DNA from: Fibrobacter sp. UWB10
Lineage (GTDB): Bacteria > Fibrobacterota > Fibrobacteria > Fibrobacterales > Fibrobacteraceae
Assembly: GCF_900182935.1 (NCBI RefSeq)
Contig: NZ_FXUE01000001.1
Span: forward strand, 682,001-746,000
DNA length: 64,000 nucleotides
Direction of reading: 5' to 3'
Below are positions 25,373-33,352 of this stretch, piece after piece; position 1 is the first letter of the stretch, and every line of letters starts with the position of its first letter. A program made the position numbers and the translations under genes. The notes beneath the pieces are model-generated. The model made no database searches. It had not been told where the DNA came from and saw nothing but the letters and a program-made list of their open reading frames with translations.

Positions 25373-25831
25373 ATGCTCGCAAACGAAGTTAATGCCTTGA
25401 TTAAAAAACTCTCCCCGTTTATGGAAGAGGATTCGGAAATATTCCGCGAGCTCATGACGTTTTTTGGGCAAGGTTCCAAAATTGACGTTCACCACGGCGA
25501 CCTTTCTAAATTCCTGGGCCACAAGCGACTTTACCGTGTGATTCGCCTGAAGGGCGAAAGCTACAAGGATTGCGTTTACCAACTGGTAGACAATTATCCT
25601 GAATCGATGGAAGCTCTCGGAATGCTGCGCTACTACAAGGCGCCCGCAGGCCCCGTGCGCTGGGAAGAAGTAGAAGCCGCCGAAATTGCCATTGGCAAGG
25701 AACTCACGATGGCAGCCTACGGCTGGATGCCGGACGCATGGACTTTGTTCGAGAAAAGTCAGAATGCAGAAGGCAATGAAGGCGGCGAGCATGAACTCGT
25801 CGCAATTCTGGCATTCGATCTTGGGGAATAA
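25373..25831 (+). CDS. Conserved-looking cytoplasmic protein, unknown
   Basis: 152 residues starting MLANEVNALIKKLSPFMEED; upstream in-frame codons overlap the dxr promoter region and are excluded. The sequence is soluble, mixed alpha/beta and acidic at the C-terminus (QNAEGNEGGEHELV), without signal or membrane segment. KRLYRVIRLKGESYKDCVYQLVDNYPESMEALG is the best-structured part. Codon use matches the neighbours, and the compact spacing (dxr diverges from it; the next gene converges 3 bases away) supports a real gene. No family recognised. Confidence 0.7.
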   Translation: MLANEVNALIKKLSPFMEEDSEIFRELMTFFGQGSKIDVHHGDLSKFLGHKRLYRVIRLKGESYKDCVYQLVDNYPESMEALGMLRYYKAPAGPVRWEEVEAAEIAIGKELTMAAYGWMPDAWTLFEKSQNAEGNEGGEHELVAILAFDLGE

Positions 25832-25834
25832 ATC

Positions 25835-27973
25835 CTATTGCTTCAGGAATTCGAACAGCGTGATTCCCGGAAGCTTATTCTTATTACGGCTAATCAAGTA
25901 ATCCTTGAGCGACAGCTCGACCACATGTTTTTTGAAGGCGGCGTGGCGCAGTTTCGGAAGTTCGCCGTTACGGAAAATCACGAAGCCCGTATGCGTAGCA
26001 TCCAAGTTATCCACGTTCGCAACAAAGGCAACGCCTGTCACCATAAGCGGGCCTTCGTAGGGCTTAGACGCAAGTTCTAGCGCGCGATTGTACGGCAAGT
26101 AGCGCAAATCCATCGGAGAATCCGGCGTATCGTACTTAATCTTTTTCGCCTTGAAGAAATCTTGTCTAGCCAAGGTGCGCTTAACAATGGTATCGCCCGG
26201 GACCTGCATGGGGCGGGCATACTTGCCTTCGCCAACCCAGTCAGCAATCAGGTAATGCTTGCGATTCACAAAACTGATTTTTCCGCCCTTGTAGCGAATC
26301 TTTTGGAGCGTGTTTGCAATTTCATTTTCGTTAGGCGCAAGCGCCATCGCAAGCACATGTTCCAGATACGTAACGCAGTCGACCGAATCCATATAGACAA
26401 TCGGTTTATTTTCGATAGAATCCAGATAGCTTTCGCCCATAGGACCAAGCTTATAAGGCGTTCCCTTCATGAGGCGAGAGAAATATTCAAGCCTTGCGGT
26501 TAAACCAGCCACATTCTGAGCGCCGAGCCACATCTGTTTCATTTTCATGAACGAAGCATAGTTGTCGTTTGCACGATACACAAGGCGGCTCCACAAAGTA
26601 TCCAAAACATCTTTCAACTGAGCATCCGGATTACGCCCCGTTTCGTTAAGGTACATAGCCACCGCAAGGGTGTCACCATCGAGCGTATAAATGTAACCGA
26701 CCAAGCCGTGCACTTCGCCGATAAAGCCTGTCTTGAATCGAGTGAGCCAGGGGTACGGCAAATCAAGCATGCGCTTACCGCCCGTTCCAACCCCCGGGCC
26801 CGCAAAGCTATTGATGTAGAAGCTACCCTTGGGGTGGCGAGCCATCTTAGCAAGGAGTTTTGTTTCAGTAGAAGGCTTCACCTTGTTCTTAGGCGAAAGT
26901 CCGCAGCCGTCCCAAATTTCAAAATCGGTAGAGTCAATTCCCATCTCAGCGAGGAATTTCATTTCCGTGGCGCGGCCGCTTTCAACGCTACCCACGCCCG
27001 TCTTTTGGGCGCCCAGATTGCGGAAGATTGTTTCGGCATGCAAGTTCTGACTGCGCTGATTGATTTCATCGAGAATACTCAGGAAAGGCGCCGCCGAATA
27101 AGTGTAAGAGGCAATCTGAATTCCGGCAGGAACATCTTGCTTTTCAGTAAAGGCAACGCCACGTTCCTTGAGGGCATAAATAAGGGCTGCCTTAAAGTAG
27201 GCGATCGGATTGCGCACCGGAAGCACGAGCTGGCTAGAATCTACGCCGATGCCGATGGCGCCACCAATCGTAATTTCGGGCTTTGCAGAATCGAGGGCCC
27301 AAGTCCATTTGCGCTTTTTGCCCGGCACCGTCACCATTTCATTCTTCAGCACGACATAGCCCACATCGGGCAAAATTTCAGCACGAGCAGGGTCGCCCAC
27401 TTTTAAGCCCGGCTTAAAGCGAATCATGGTGCAGTTATCGTTGAATCCAAGCGGTGCAATTTCGGCGCCGTACCAAGCGTCATAAAAATTCTTGCGCCAG
27501 TGTTCGGCACGCCACGGGCCCTTGTAATAGCTGGAATCCAGGCTGATTTTGCCGGCAACGGAATCCACACCCAAGGCACGAATAGAATCGGCCATTGCAT
27601 TCAAAATATGGAACGGGTCTGCATAGTAGCGGCCCGAAAAATTCGGATCGCCTGCACCACGAACGTTAATGGTTCCGACAAAAGTCTTTTTACGCACGCT
27701 ACCGTTGAGCGAAACTTCGGTCTTGGGCTCATAATCGAGCGGCAAGTAATGAACGGCAGCAGCCGTCGTCAAAGTCTTGAGAGTACTGGCAGGCGTAAAC
27801 TTTTCAGAACCGCGAATATTACCTAGTTCAACTCCGGTTTTAACGGAACGAATCGAAAGGCCATAGCGGGCGCCAGGCACTTCCGAATCCACGTACACCT
27901 GAAATGAATCCAATTTAAAATTGGCAAGAGCAATAGTCGAGAATAAACAAATTAAAGCAAAAATCTTTCGCAT
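25835..27973 (-). CDS. D-alanyl-D-alanine carboxypeptidase/endopeptidase (PBP4, S13) fused to DUF1460
   Basis: Periplasmic cell-wall enzyme of 712 residues. The start is MRKIFALICLFSTIALA (signal peptide). Residues about 20-480 are a PBP4/DacB domain with SxxK at S63-T-L-K66 (FTPASTLKTL), SxN as SQN and KTG as FKTG. From about 490 a second hydrolase domain follows: RLEYFSRLMKGTPYKLGPMG, VDCVTYLEHVLAMAL with the candidate catalytic Cys, RKHYLIADWV with His, and TGFVIFRNGELPKLRHAA. This matches DUF1460, a member of the NlpC/P60-like cysteine-peptidase or amidase superfamily that also acts on peptidoglycan. The two activities in one chain are unusual. It starts 4 bases after the stop of the solute-binding protein gene. 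Confidence 0.88.
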   Translation of the reverse strand: MRKIFALICLFSTIALANFKLDSFQVYVDSEVPGARYGLSIRSVKTGVELGNIRGSEKFTPASTLKTLTTAAAVHYLPLDYEPKTEVSLNGSVRKKTFVGTINVRGAGDPNFSGRYYADPFHILNAMADSIRALGVDSVAGKISLDSSYYKGPWRAEHWRKNFYDAWYGAEIAPLGFNDNCTMIRFKPGLKVGDPARAEILPDVGYVVLKNEMVTVPGKKRKWTWALDSAKPEITIGGAIGIGVDSSQLVLPVRNPIAYFKAALIYALKERGVAFTEKQDVPAGIQIASYTYSAAPFLSILDEINQRSQNLHAETIFRNLGAQKTGVGSVESGRATEMKFLAEMGIDSTDFEIWDGCGLSPKNKVKPSTETKLLAKMARHPKGSFYINSFAGPGVGTGGKRMLDLPYPWLTRFKTGFIGEVHGLVGYIYTLDGDTLAVAMYLNETGRNPDAQLKDVLDTLWSRLVYRANDNYASFMKMKQMWLGAQNVAGLTARLEYFSRLMKGTPYKLGPMGESYLDSIENKPIVYMDSVDCVTYLEHVLAMALAPNENEIANTLQKIRYKGGKISFVNRKHYLIADWVGEGKYARPMQVPGDTIVKRTLARQDFFKAKKIKYDTPDSPMDLRYLPYNRALELASKPYEGPLMVTGVAFVANVDNLDATHTGFVIFRNGELPKLRHAAFKKHVVELSLKDYLISRNKNKLPGITLFEFLKQ

Positions 27974-27977
27974 AAAT

Positions 27978-29555
27978 TTAGCGCTTGCGGAACCGGCGAA
28001 TCGAGAATACCAACAAAAGGACAATCGCGACACCGCCAAGAGAACATACCACAATCAATCGCAAGCTAAATCCAGATTCTTTCTTGAACGAACCGAAACC
28101 CTTTTCGTACTTGGCTTCGTCGATAGGCTGCGTCAAGGCGTTGCGGATACGTTCTTTTACCGCCGATGCATTTTCGCTATTTTCGTAACCCAGAATGCGG
28201 TCTATTTTTTGATGCGTTTCAAACACCAAGCGGGTAATTTCGTCGTCTACATCAGGCCCGTTCTTGAGCAGGCATTCTGCAATTGCAGACACCATGCGGT
28301 TCACCGCCATTTCAATTTCACTCCATTCCGGAATATTCTGGCAGCTACGGCCATGATTTTCAAGGCCTTCAATCAAGTGATTATAGCGCTGATCCTGCAT
28401 CCAAATTCGAATCAAGCTCTTGTCGGGCGGAATAAAGCCACACTGTCTGGAATAGAAATCAATATTGTCGGCGCGAAGCATGAACAGGAACAAATCTTGC
28501 GCATAATGGCGCTTGATAGGATTACTGTTCTTGGGAAGAGTCAAATGGCTTCCGCCTACAAACGAGAAGTTTCCAGAAGGGCCAGACGGACCTTTTATCG
28601 TCATAATTCCGTCTTTGGCAAGCGGGCTATCCATCAGGCCGCCCAAGTCGGTATCGAATTCAATCTTACGAATCAGTTCTGACGTTCCAAAAATCATCAA
28701 CTGTTCAGCACGCACAAAACGGTCTGCACTTTGAGCCGAATTTTCTTTCAAATTATTCGGAGAAAGTTCCTGGTCACGCAGCAGCTTTAAGTAATGGTGA
28801 AGTCCCTTAAGCGTCAACGGATCGGCCAAAGCGCTGCGGTAACCGCTATCGACCTCGGCCACGAAGTCGCCACCGAAATTCCAAAGGAACGGAGACATCT
28901 GCTGGTAGCCGGTCCAGTCTTCCTTGACACCAAATTCAAGCGGAACAACTTCAACTCCTAAGCCATTAACGACCTTGGCTTCAGAAACGGCACGAAGCAC
29001 ACCATAAAACTTCGGGTACGTTTCGATTTCAGTATCGTGGAGTCCTAGTTCAAGCCAAATGCGTTCATTCGCAAAGAATCCACGGATATCCAAAAACCAC
29101 GGAACCGCATATACCACGGAATCGCGCCCGATATGGGTAGACTTCATTGCTTCCGGATAAAAGCGACTTGTATCGACAGCGTCTAACAATTCGGTGACAG
29201 GCTTAATCAAACCCGCCTTGGCAAAGTAGGGCACCCAGGTCGAGCCCAACTGCAATACATCTGGGTAGTCGGTGCCTTCGCCCGCTTCGTTTACAAGCGT
29301 CTTGTTGAGTTCGTCAAAAGCAGCCCCCCAGTCTACAAATCGAATCTTGACTGGAATTCCGCTTTGGCGCGTATACTTTTTCATGAGTTTCTGGAGCGCA
29401 GACCCGGCGTTAATATCCTGGTCCATCACCCACAGCACTAGCGTATCCGGAGGTGTCGGCATGGCTCGCAGTTCCGGAATTGCATACGCCTGCATGGCCC
29501 CGCACAAAGCGATTCCCAAAAACAAAGCTATGCTATAAATACGCTTAAACATCAT
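27978..29555 (-). CDS. Extracellular solute-binding protein with C-terminal membrane anchor
   Basis: 525 residues. A signal peptide (IALFLGIALCGAMQAYA) precedes a family-1 solute-binding fold: LVLWVMDQDINAGSALQKLMKKYTRQSGI, YPDVLQLGSTWVPYFAKAGLIKPV and VVYAVPWFLDIRGFFAN are typical of sugar-binding ABC components. Unlike normal binding proteins, it ends with a transmembrane helix (FSLRLIVVCSLGGVAIVLLLVFSI) and a basic anchor RRFRKR, so it should be tethered to the inner membrane and face the periplasm. No permease or ATPase gene is nearby. It lies between aroA (22 bases upstream) and the PBP4-DUF1460 gene. It may be a sensor or a transporter component whose partners are elsewhere. Confidence 0.82.
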   Translation of the reverse strand: MMFKRIYSIALFLGIALCGAMQAYAIPELRAMPTPPDTLVLWVMDQDINAGSALQKLMKKYTRQSGIPVKIRFVDWGAAFDELNKTLVNEAGEGTDYPDVLQLGSTWVPYFAKAGLIKPVTELLDAVDTSRFYPEAMKSTHIGRDSVVYAVPWFLDIRGFFANERIWLELGLHDTEIETYPKFYGVLRAVSEAKVVNGLGVEVVPLEFGVKEDWTGYQQMSPFLWNFGGDFVAEVDSGYRSALADPLTLKGLHHYLKLLRDQELSPNNLKENSAQSADRFVRAEQLMIFGTSELIRKIEFDTDLGGLMDSPLAKDGIMTIKGPSGPSGNFSFVGGSHLTLPKNSNPIKRHYAQDLFLFMLRADNIDFYSRQCGFIPPDKSLIRIWMQDQRYNHLIEGLENHGRSCQNIPEWSEIEMAVNRMVSAIAECLLKNGPDVDDEITRLVFETHQKIDRILGYENSENASAVKERIRNALTQPIDEAKYEKGFGSFKKESGFSLRLIVVCSLGGVAIVLLLVFSIRRFRKR

Positions 29556-29577
29556 CCATCTCTAAGATAAAAATTGA

Positions 29578-30909
29578 CTATTGAGCAATTCTCAAAAAAT
29601 CTTCAAAGTAGCGCGGATAAGTCTTATTAATGCAAGCCGGGTCCATAATCTTGATTGGCACACCACCCAAGGCGACCAGGCTAAAGCACATAGCCATGCG
29701 GTGGTCGTTATAGGTTTCAATGGTTGCAGGCTGCAAGTGTTCCGGCGGCGTAATCGTAATGGAATCGTTCGATTCGCGGACTTCGGCGCCCACTTTGCGG
29801 AGTTCTGCCGCCATGGCCGCAATACGGTCGGTTTCCTTGACACGCCAGCTGGCAATGCCGCTAATGGTCATCGGGGCGTCGGCAAACAGGGCAAGAACCG
29901 CAACCGTCATTGCAGCATCGGGAATATCGATGGCGTTGAATTCACCGAGGCTCTTGAGCTTGCCACCCGTGCCGGTGCATTCTGTCCAGTCGGGGCCCAT
30001 GGTAATATTTGCGCCCATTTTCTTGAGCACTTCGACAAAGGCGATATCGCCCTGACGGCAATCGCTACCCACGCCAAGCACACGCACCTTGCCGCCTGCA
30101 ATGGCAGCGGCAGCCAGCGGATAACTTGCAGAGCTGGCATCGCCTTCGACCATGTAGTCGCCCGGAGTCTTGTACACGCCCTTCGGTACGTAAAATTCCT
30201 TAAGATCGGCATGCTTGACTTCGATGCCGAAATGCTTCATGACATCGAGTGTCAGCAAAATGTACGGAGCCGAAATCAGTTCGCCTTCCACGTGAATATG
30301 GAGCGGAGATTCTGCATACGGAGCACAAATCAAAAGTGCCGTAAGATACTGGCTCGAAATGTTTCCGCGGACAGAGACCGAACCACCCTTCAAACCGTGA
30401 GCATTAATGCATACCGGCGGGAAGCCTTCCGTTTCCATGTAGTCAATGTCAGCGCCAAGCGTTCTAAGAGCATCGACCAGATCGCGAATCGGGCGTTCCT
30501 TCATGCGTTCTTCGCCACTCAGGTGAAATACGCCGCGGCCAAGAGCAAGTGCCGCACACAAGGATCGCATGGCCGTACCTGCGTTGCCCAAGTAAAGACC
30601 CGCCACATAATTGTCGTTTTCCACCAAAACCGATGGTGCATCGATTGGGCCTGCCGCACCTTCAATTACCGCTTCGGTAAAATCGTCGGTCATGTCGGCC
30701 TTAACACCCAGAGCCTTCAAAGCTTCGCCCATATAGCGGGTATCGTCGCTTTTCAACAAGTTGTGCAAACGGGTGGTTCCTTCGGCAAGGGCAGAAATCA
30801 AAAGCACACGGTTGGTAATACTTTTGGAACCCGGCACACGAAGTTCACCATTATAAGACTTCAAAGCAGGAATCTGAATATGACTGGGGCGAATAAAGGG
30901 TGTATCCAT
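29578..30909 (-). CDS. aroA: 3-phosphoshikimate 1-carboxyvinyltransferase (EPSP synthase)
   Basis: Shikimate-pathway enzyme joining phosphoenolpyruvate to shikimate 3-phosphate. The start MDTPFIRPSHIQIP gives 443 residues; an ATG two codons earlier (30915) is also possible. LRVPGSKSITNRVLLISAL is the N-terminal signature, LGNAGTAMRSLCAALAL the PEP-contact loop, and WRVKETDRIAAMAAELRK the second signature with Lys, Glu and Arg. The element TAAATTTA lies exactly 5 bases before the 30909 ATG and overlaps the 30915 ATG, so I prefer the inner start with a nearly leaderless mRNA. It faces the thioesterase gene divergently. Confidence 0.95.
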   Translation of the reverse strand: MDTPFIRPSHIQIPALKSYNGELRVPGSKSITNRVLLISALAEGTTRLHNLLKSDDTRYMGEALKALGVKADMTDDFTEAVIEGAAGPIDAPSVLVENDNYVAGLYLGNAGTAMRSLCAALALGRGVFHLSGEERMKERPIRDLVDALRTLGADIDYMETEGFPPVCINAHGLKGGSVSVRGNISSQYLTALLICAPYAESPLHIHVEGELISAPYILLTLDVMKHFGIEVKHADLKEFYVPKGVYKTPGDYMVEGDASSASYPLAAAAIAGGKVRVLGVGSDCRQGDIAFVEVLKKMGANITMGPDWTECTGTGGKLKSLGEFNAIDIPDAAMTVAVLALFADAPMTISGIASWRVKETDRIAAMAAELRKVGAEVRESNDSITITPPEHLQPATIETYNDHRMAMCFSLVALGGVPIKIMDPACINKTYPRYFEDFLRIAQ

Positions 30910-30959
30910 GGTCATAAATTTATAAATTAAATAAGCTATTAGACTAAACGGAGCTTTAA

Positions 30960-31721
30960 ATGATGAGCGAAATCACAGACCTCAAATTCACCGTCCGCTT
31001 TTCGGACTGCGACGAATACGGCAGACTCAAGCTTTCGCGCCTGTTCCAGTTCATGGAAGAGGCCGCCATTGCCGACGCCGAGCGGGGCGGATTTGGCCTG
31101 TGGCGCATGATCAAGGCCGGCTATACCTCGGCCATTACACGTATGAAGGTCCGCATCAATCACACGCCGCTCATGGGTGAAGACCTTCACGTTTCCACCT
31201 GGATCAAGGAAATCTACAAAGACAAGGTCGTCTTGAAGGACTACGCCGTTGTTGATAGCCAGGGCCACGCTTTGGCCGAAGGCACGTCTTCTTGGATTCT
31301 CGTGAACTTGAAGACTGGCTTTGCAGAGCCGCCATCAAACAGCCCTTACCCCTTCCCCATTCAGCTTGAAAAGAGCGCCATGCCCGAGATGCTCTCGGTT
31401 TTGCCTATGGGCGAAGATCCACAATTAGTTTATACGGAACGTGCTCGCAATAGCGACCTTGATTTGAACCACCATGTGAACCATTGCCGCTATGTAGAAT
31501 GGATTCTCGACTGTCTGAGCAAAGAAGAAATCAAGGAACGCGGCATCCGCTCGCTACAGTTGAATTTCGTGAACCAGGTTCCGCTCGGCGCGAACGTAAA
31601 CATTATCCGCTTTAAGGATACGAACCATCACGCCGTATTCTTCGGAATGAACGCCGACATGGAAAAGAGCCCGACCACGAACCGCTGCCATTTTCAGGCC
31701 CGCGTAGGCTTCAGGGAATAA
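30960..31721 (+). CDS. Acyl-ACP thioesterase
   Basis: 253 residues made of two hot-dog folds, as in plant FatA/FatB and bacterial homologues that release fatty acids from acyl carrier protein. FTVRFSDCDEYGRLKLSRLFQFMEE is the first hot-dog helix and HALAEGTSSWILVNLKTG the following strand. YTERARNSDLDLNHHVNHCRYVEWILD contains the catalytic Asn and His of the second fold. Location is cytosolic. GGAG lies 6 bases before the ATG at 30960. The next gene converges 2 bases after the stop codon. Confidence 0.88.
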   Translation: MMSEITDLKFTVRFSDCDEYGRLKLSRLFQFMEEAAIADAERGGFGLWRMIKAGYTSAITRMKVRINHTPLMGEDLHVSTWIKEIYKDKVVLKDYAVVDSQGHALAEGTSSWILVNLKTGFAEPPSNSPYPFPIQLEKSAMPEMLSVLPMGEDPQLVYTERARNSDLDLNHHVNHCRYVEWILDCLSKEEIKERGIRSLQLNFVNQVPLGANVNIIRFKDTNHHAVFFGMNADMEKSPTTNRCHFQARVGFRE

Positions 31722-31723
31722 TT

Positions 31724-32635
31724 TCAGGGAACAATAAGCCCGACTCCGGGCCACATTTCAAAACTGAAACTCCCGTGCAAGTCGGTGCGGTACACCGCCG
31801 ACGAATCGCCCGTGACAATCCGGAGCTTGTTTACCACCTCGTCTTTGGGGTGGCCGTAACGGTTATTTTTACCGACCCCGATAGCCGCATACCTGGGGGC
31901 CACCCGCGCGAGAAACTGGAGCCCGCTACTGCCCGCGGAACCATGATGCCCGACTTGGAGCAAGTCTGCCGACAAATCACGCGAGAGTTCCATCAGGCGG
32001 TTTTCGCCCGCGGTATCCAGGTCGCCTGTAAGCAAGAATGCGCTTTCACGCCCCGCCTGCGGACCGACCATAGAGCCCATGAGGACCACACTCGCCCGAT
32101 TTTCGCCAAAGCGCCCGTAGCTGACTGGCCACAGGCATTCAAGCCTTAGCCCCTCGGCAAAGTACACCGTGTCGCCGCGTTCAAGCGTATCTACCGGAAT
32201 CTTGTACCGCCGCGCCACCGTGTAAACGCTATCGCTCACGAAGCCCACCGCGGTGTCCAGCCCCACCAAGAGGCGCCCGACCTTGAGCCGCCCCGACTCG
32301 ATTGCCGCGCCCATTTCCATAAACCCACCGCCGTGGTCCCGGTGAAAATGGCTCACCAGCACCCAGTCGAGCGACTTGACGCCCCTCGACGCAAGCGTAT
32401 CGGTGAGTCCCGCCGAATCGGGCCCGGAATCGTACAGGGCGTATCGCCCCTCATGCTCCAGGAGCACCGCAAGTCCCTGCCCCACATCCAAAAACGTGAT
32501 TCGCACCGGCACGGGCTCTGCACCCCAGCCACTGTCGTAAGAGCACCCCGACAGCAAAACGCCCCAAAAAACGCCGAGAAGCGCGCTCCAGAGCACGGCG
32601 CAAAGCAGCTCCCACATGTAAATCCAACGGTTCAT
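31724..32635 (-). CDS. ComEC/Rec2-like metallo-beta-lactamase-fold lipoprotein
   Basis: 303 residues. The N-terminal hydrophobic segment ends in LLSGC (Cys31), a lipobox, so the protein is probably an envelope lipoprotein. The rest is a metallo-beta-lactamase fold of the ComEC C-terminal type. ITFLDVGQGLAVLLEHEGRYALYDSG is followed by the metal motif SHFHRDHGGG and then LLTGDLD, with LQVGHHGSAGSSG and VGKNNRYGHPKDEVV. In ComEC this domain is thought to degrade one DNA strand during uptake; here it lacks the channel domain. A free-standing lipid-anchored version could be a nuclease or phosphodiesterase at the membrane. This is inference. Confidence 0.85.
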   Translation of the reverse strand: MNRWIYMWELLCAVLWSALLGVFWGVLLSGCSYDSGWGAEPVPVRITFLDVGQGLAVLLEHEGRYALYDSGPDSAGLTDTLASRGVKSLDWVLVSHFHRDHGGGFMEMGAAIESGRLKVGRLLVGLDTAVGFVSDSVYTVARRYKIPVDTLERGDTVYFAEGLRLECLWPVSYGRFGENRASVVLMGSMVGPQAGRESAFLLTGDLDTAGENRLMELSRDLSADLLQVGHHGSAGSSGLQFLARVAPRYAAIGVGKNNRYGHPKDEVVNKLRIVTGDSSAVYRTDLHGSFSFEMWPGVGLIVP

Positions 32636-32733
32636 AGCAGTCTCCGATTTTGAAAGGTCCTCTTATATACACGCCAAAAACCGCAAAACCGTCTGATTTT
32701 GTCCCCAAAAATGAAAAAAGGACTGATTTTTAC

Positions 32734-32741
32734 TATATTTA
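32734..32741 (+). promoter_or_regulatory. TATATTTA promoter element
   Basis: Plus-strand TATATTTA lies 20 bases before the ATG at 32762, with GAGG as ribosome-binding site. It matches TAnnTTT with A in place of the last G. Confidence 0.45.
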
Positions 32742-32761
32742 ACCCTAAACCGAGGTTTTTT

Positions 32762-33127
32762 ATGCAATTACCCAAGTACAAAAAGAAAAAGCGTATCAAG
32801 CTGAAAGTCTGTCAGGAACCCGGCTGCGGCCGTGAATTCTGGGGCCACCCGATCGCCAAGTACTGCGAATTGCACCGCGACATCAAGCAGCGCCAGAAGC
32901 AGAAGAAGGACGTGGACAACATCGAGTCCAAGAACATCATCTTCCGCCACAACTACACGGAATCCATGGACCTCACCTTCAAGTGCTGTCTCGAAGGCTG
33001 CAACGAAATGTTCACCATTCGCGTGTTCCCGAAGCAATACATTTACCCCCGTTTCTGCGAAGAACACCGCAACGATTTCAAGCGCGCAAACTACCTGCGC
33101 ATCATCTCCAAGATGAAAAACGACTAA
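32762..33127 (+). CDS. Small basic protein with two repeated zinc-like motifs
   Basis: 121 residues, very basic (PKYKKKKRIKLK at the start). Two related segments can be seen. CQEPGCGREFWG...KYCELHR (about 18-42) and CCLEGCNEMFTI...RFCEEHR (about 77-103) share the pattern C-x4-C-x(11 to 16)-C-x2-H, suggesting two copies of a treble-clef-like zinc-binding unit from internal duplication. The connecting region is Lys/Gln-rich and probably helical. Nucleic-acid binding is likely from the charge but not shown. The start at 32762 has GAGG upstream. I do not recognise the family. Confidence 0.75.
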   Translation: MQLPKYKKKKRIKLKVCQEPGCGREFWGHPIAKYCELHRDIKQRQKQKKDVDNIESKNIIFRHNYTESMDLTFKCCLEGCNEMFTIRVFPKQYIYPRFCEEHRNDFKRANYLRIISKMKND

Positions 33128-33186
33128 AAAAGGCGCATTTTACAAAAAAAATGTGGAGCCACCCTTGAAATTTGGGGCGGCTTTTT

Positions 33187-33194
33187 TATATTTG
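33187..33194 (+). promoter_or_regulatory. TATATTTG promoter element of tRNA-His
   Basis: TATATTTG, 13 bases before the tRNA. TTGAAA lies 16 bases further upstream as a possible -33/-35 box. Confidence 0.6.
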
Positions 33195-33207
33195 GCTCAC
33201 ACTCATG

Positions 33208-33281
33208 GTGGGTGTAGCTCAATTGGTTAGAGTCCCAGATTGTGATTCTGGATGTTGTCGGTTCGAGTCCGGTCACCCACC
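33208..33281 (+). tRNA. tRNA-His (anticodon GTG)
   Basis: The acceptor stem is GTGGGTG with CACCCAC. The D arm is GCTC...GAGT. The anticodon stem CCAGA/TCTGG carries the loop TTGTGAT with anticodon GTG, and the T arm is GTCGG TTCGAGT CCGGT. Discriminator C73 at 33281 pairs with the extra G-1 at 33207, the histidine-specific feature. CCA is not encoded. Confidence 0.96.
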
Positions 33282-33290
33282 CTTAGAAAA

Positions 33291-33325
33291 AACCTCGCTA
33301 GTTTCCTAGCGGGGTTCTTTTTTTT
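33291..33325 (+). terminator. Intrinsic terminator after tRNA-His
   Basis: AACCTCGCTAG-tttc-CTAGCGGGGTT stem followed by C and eight T. A similar CCTCGCTAG...CTAGCGAGG hairpin is reused at 44478-44499. Confidence 0.9.
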
Positions 33326-33352
33326 GTTCTTATGGAGGAAACAAAAGCGTTT

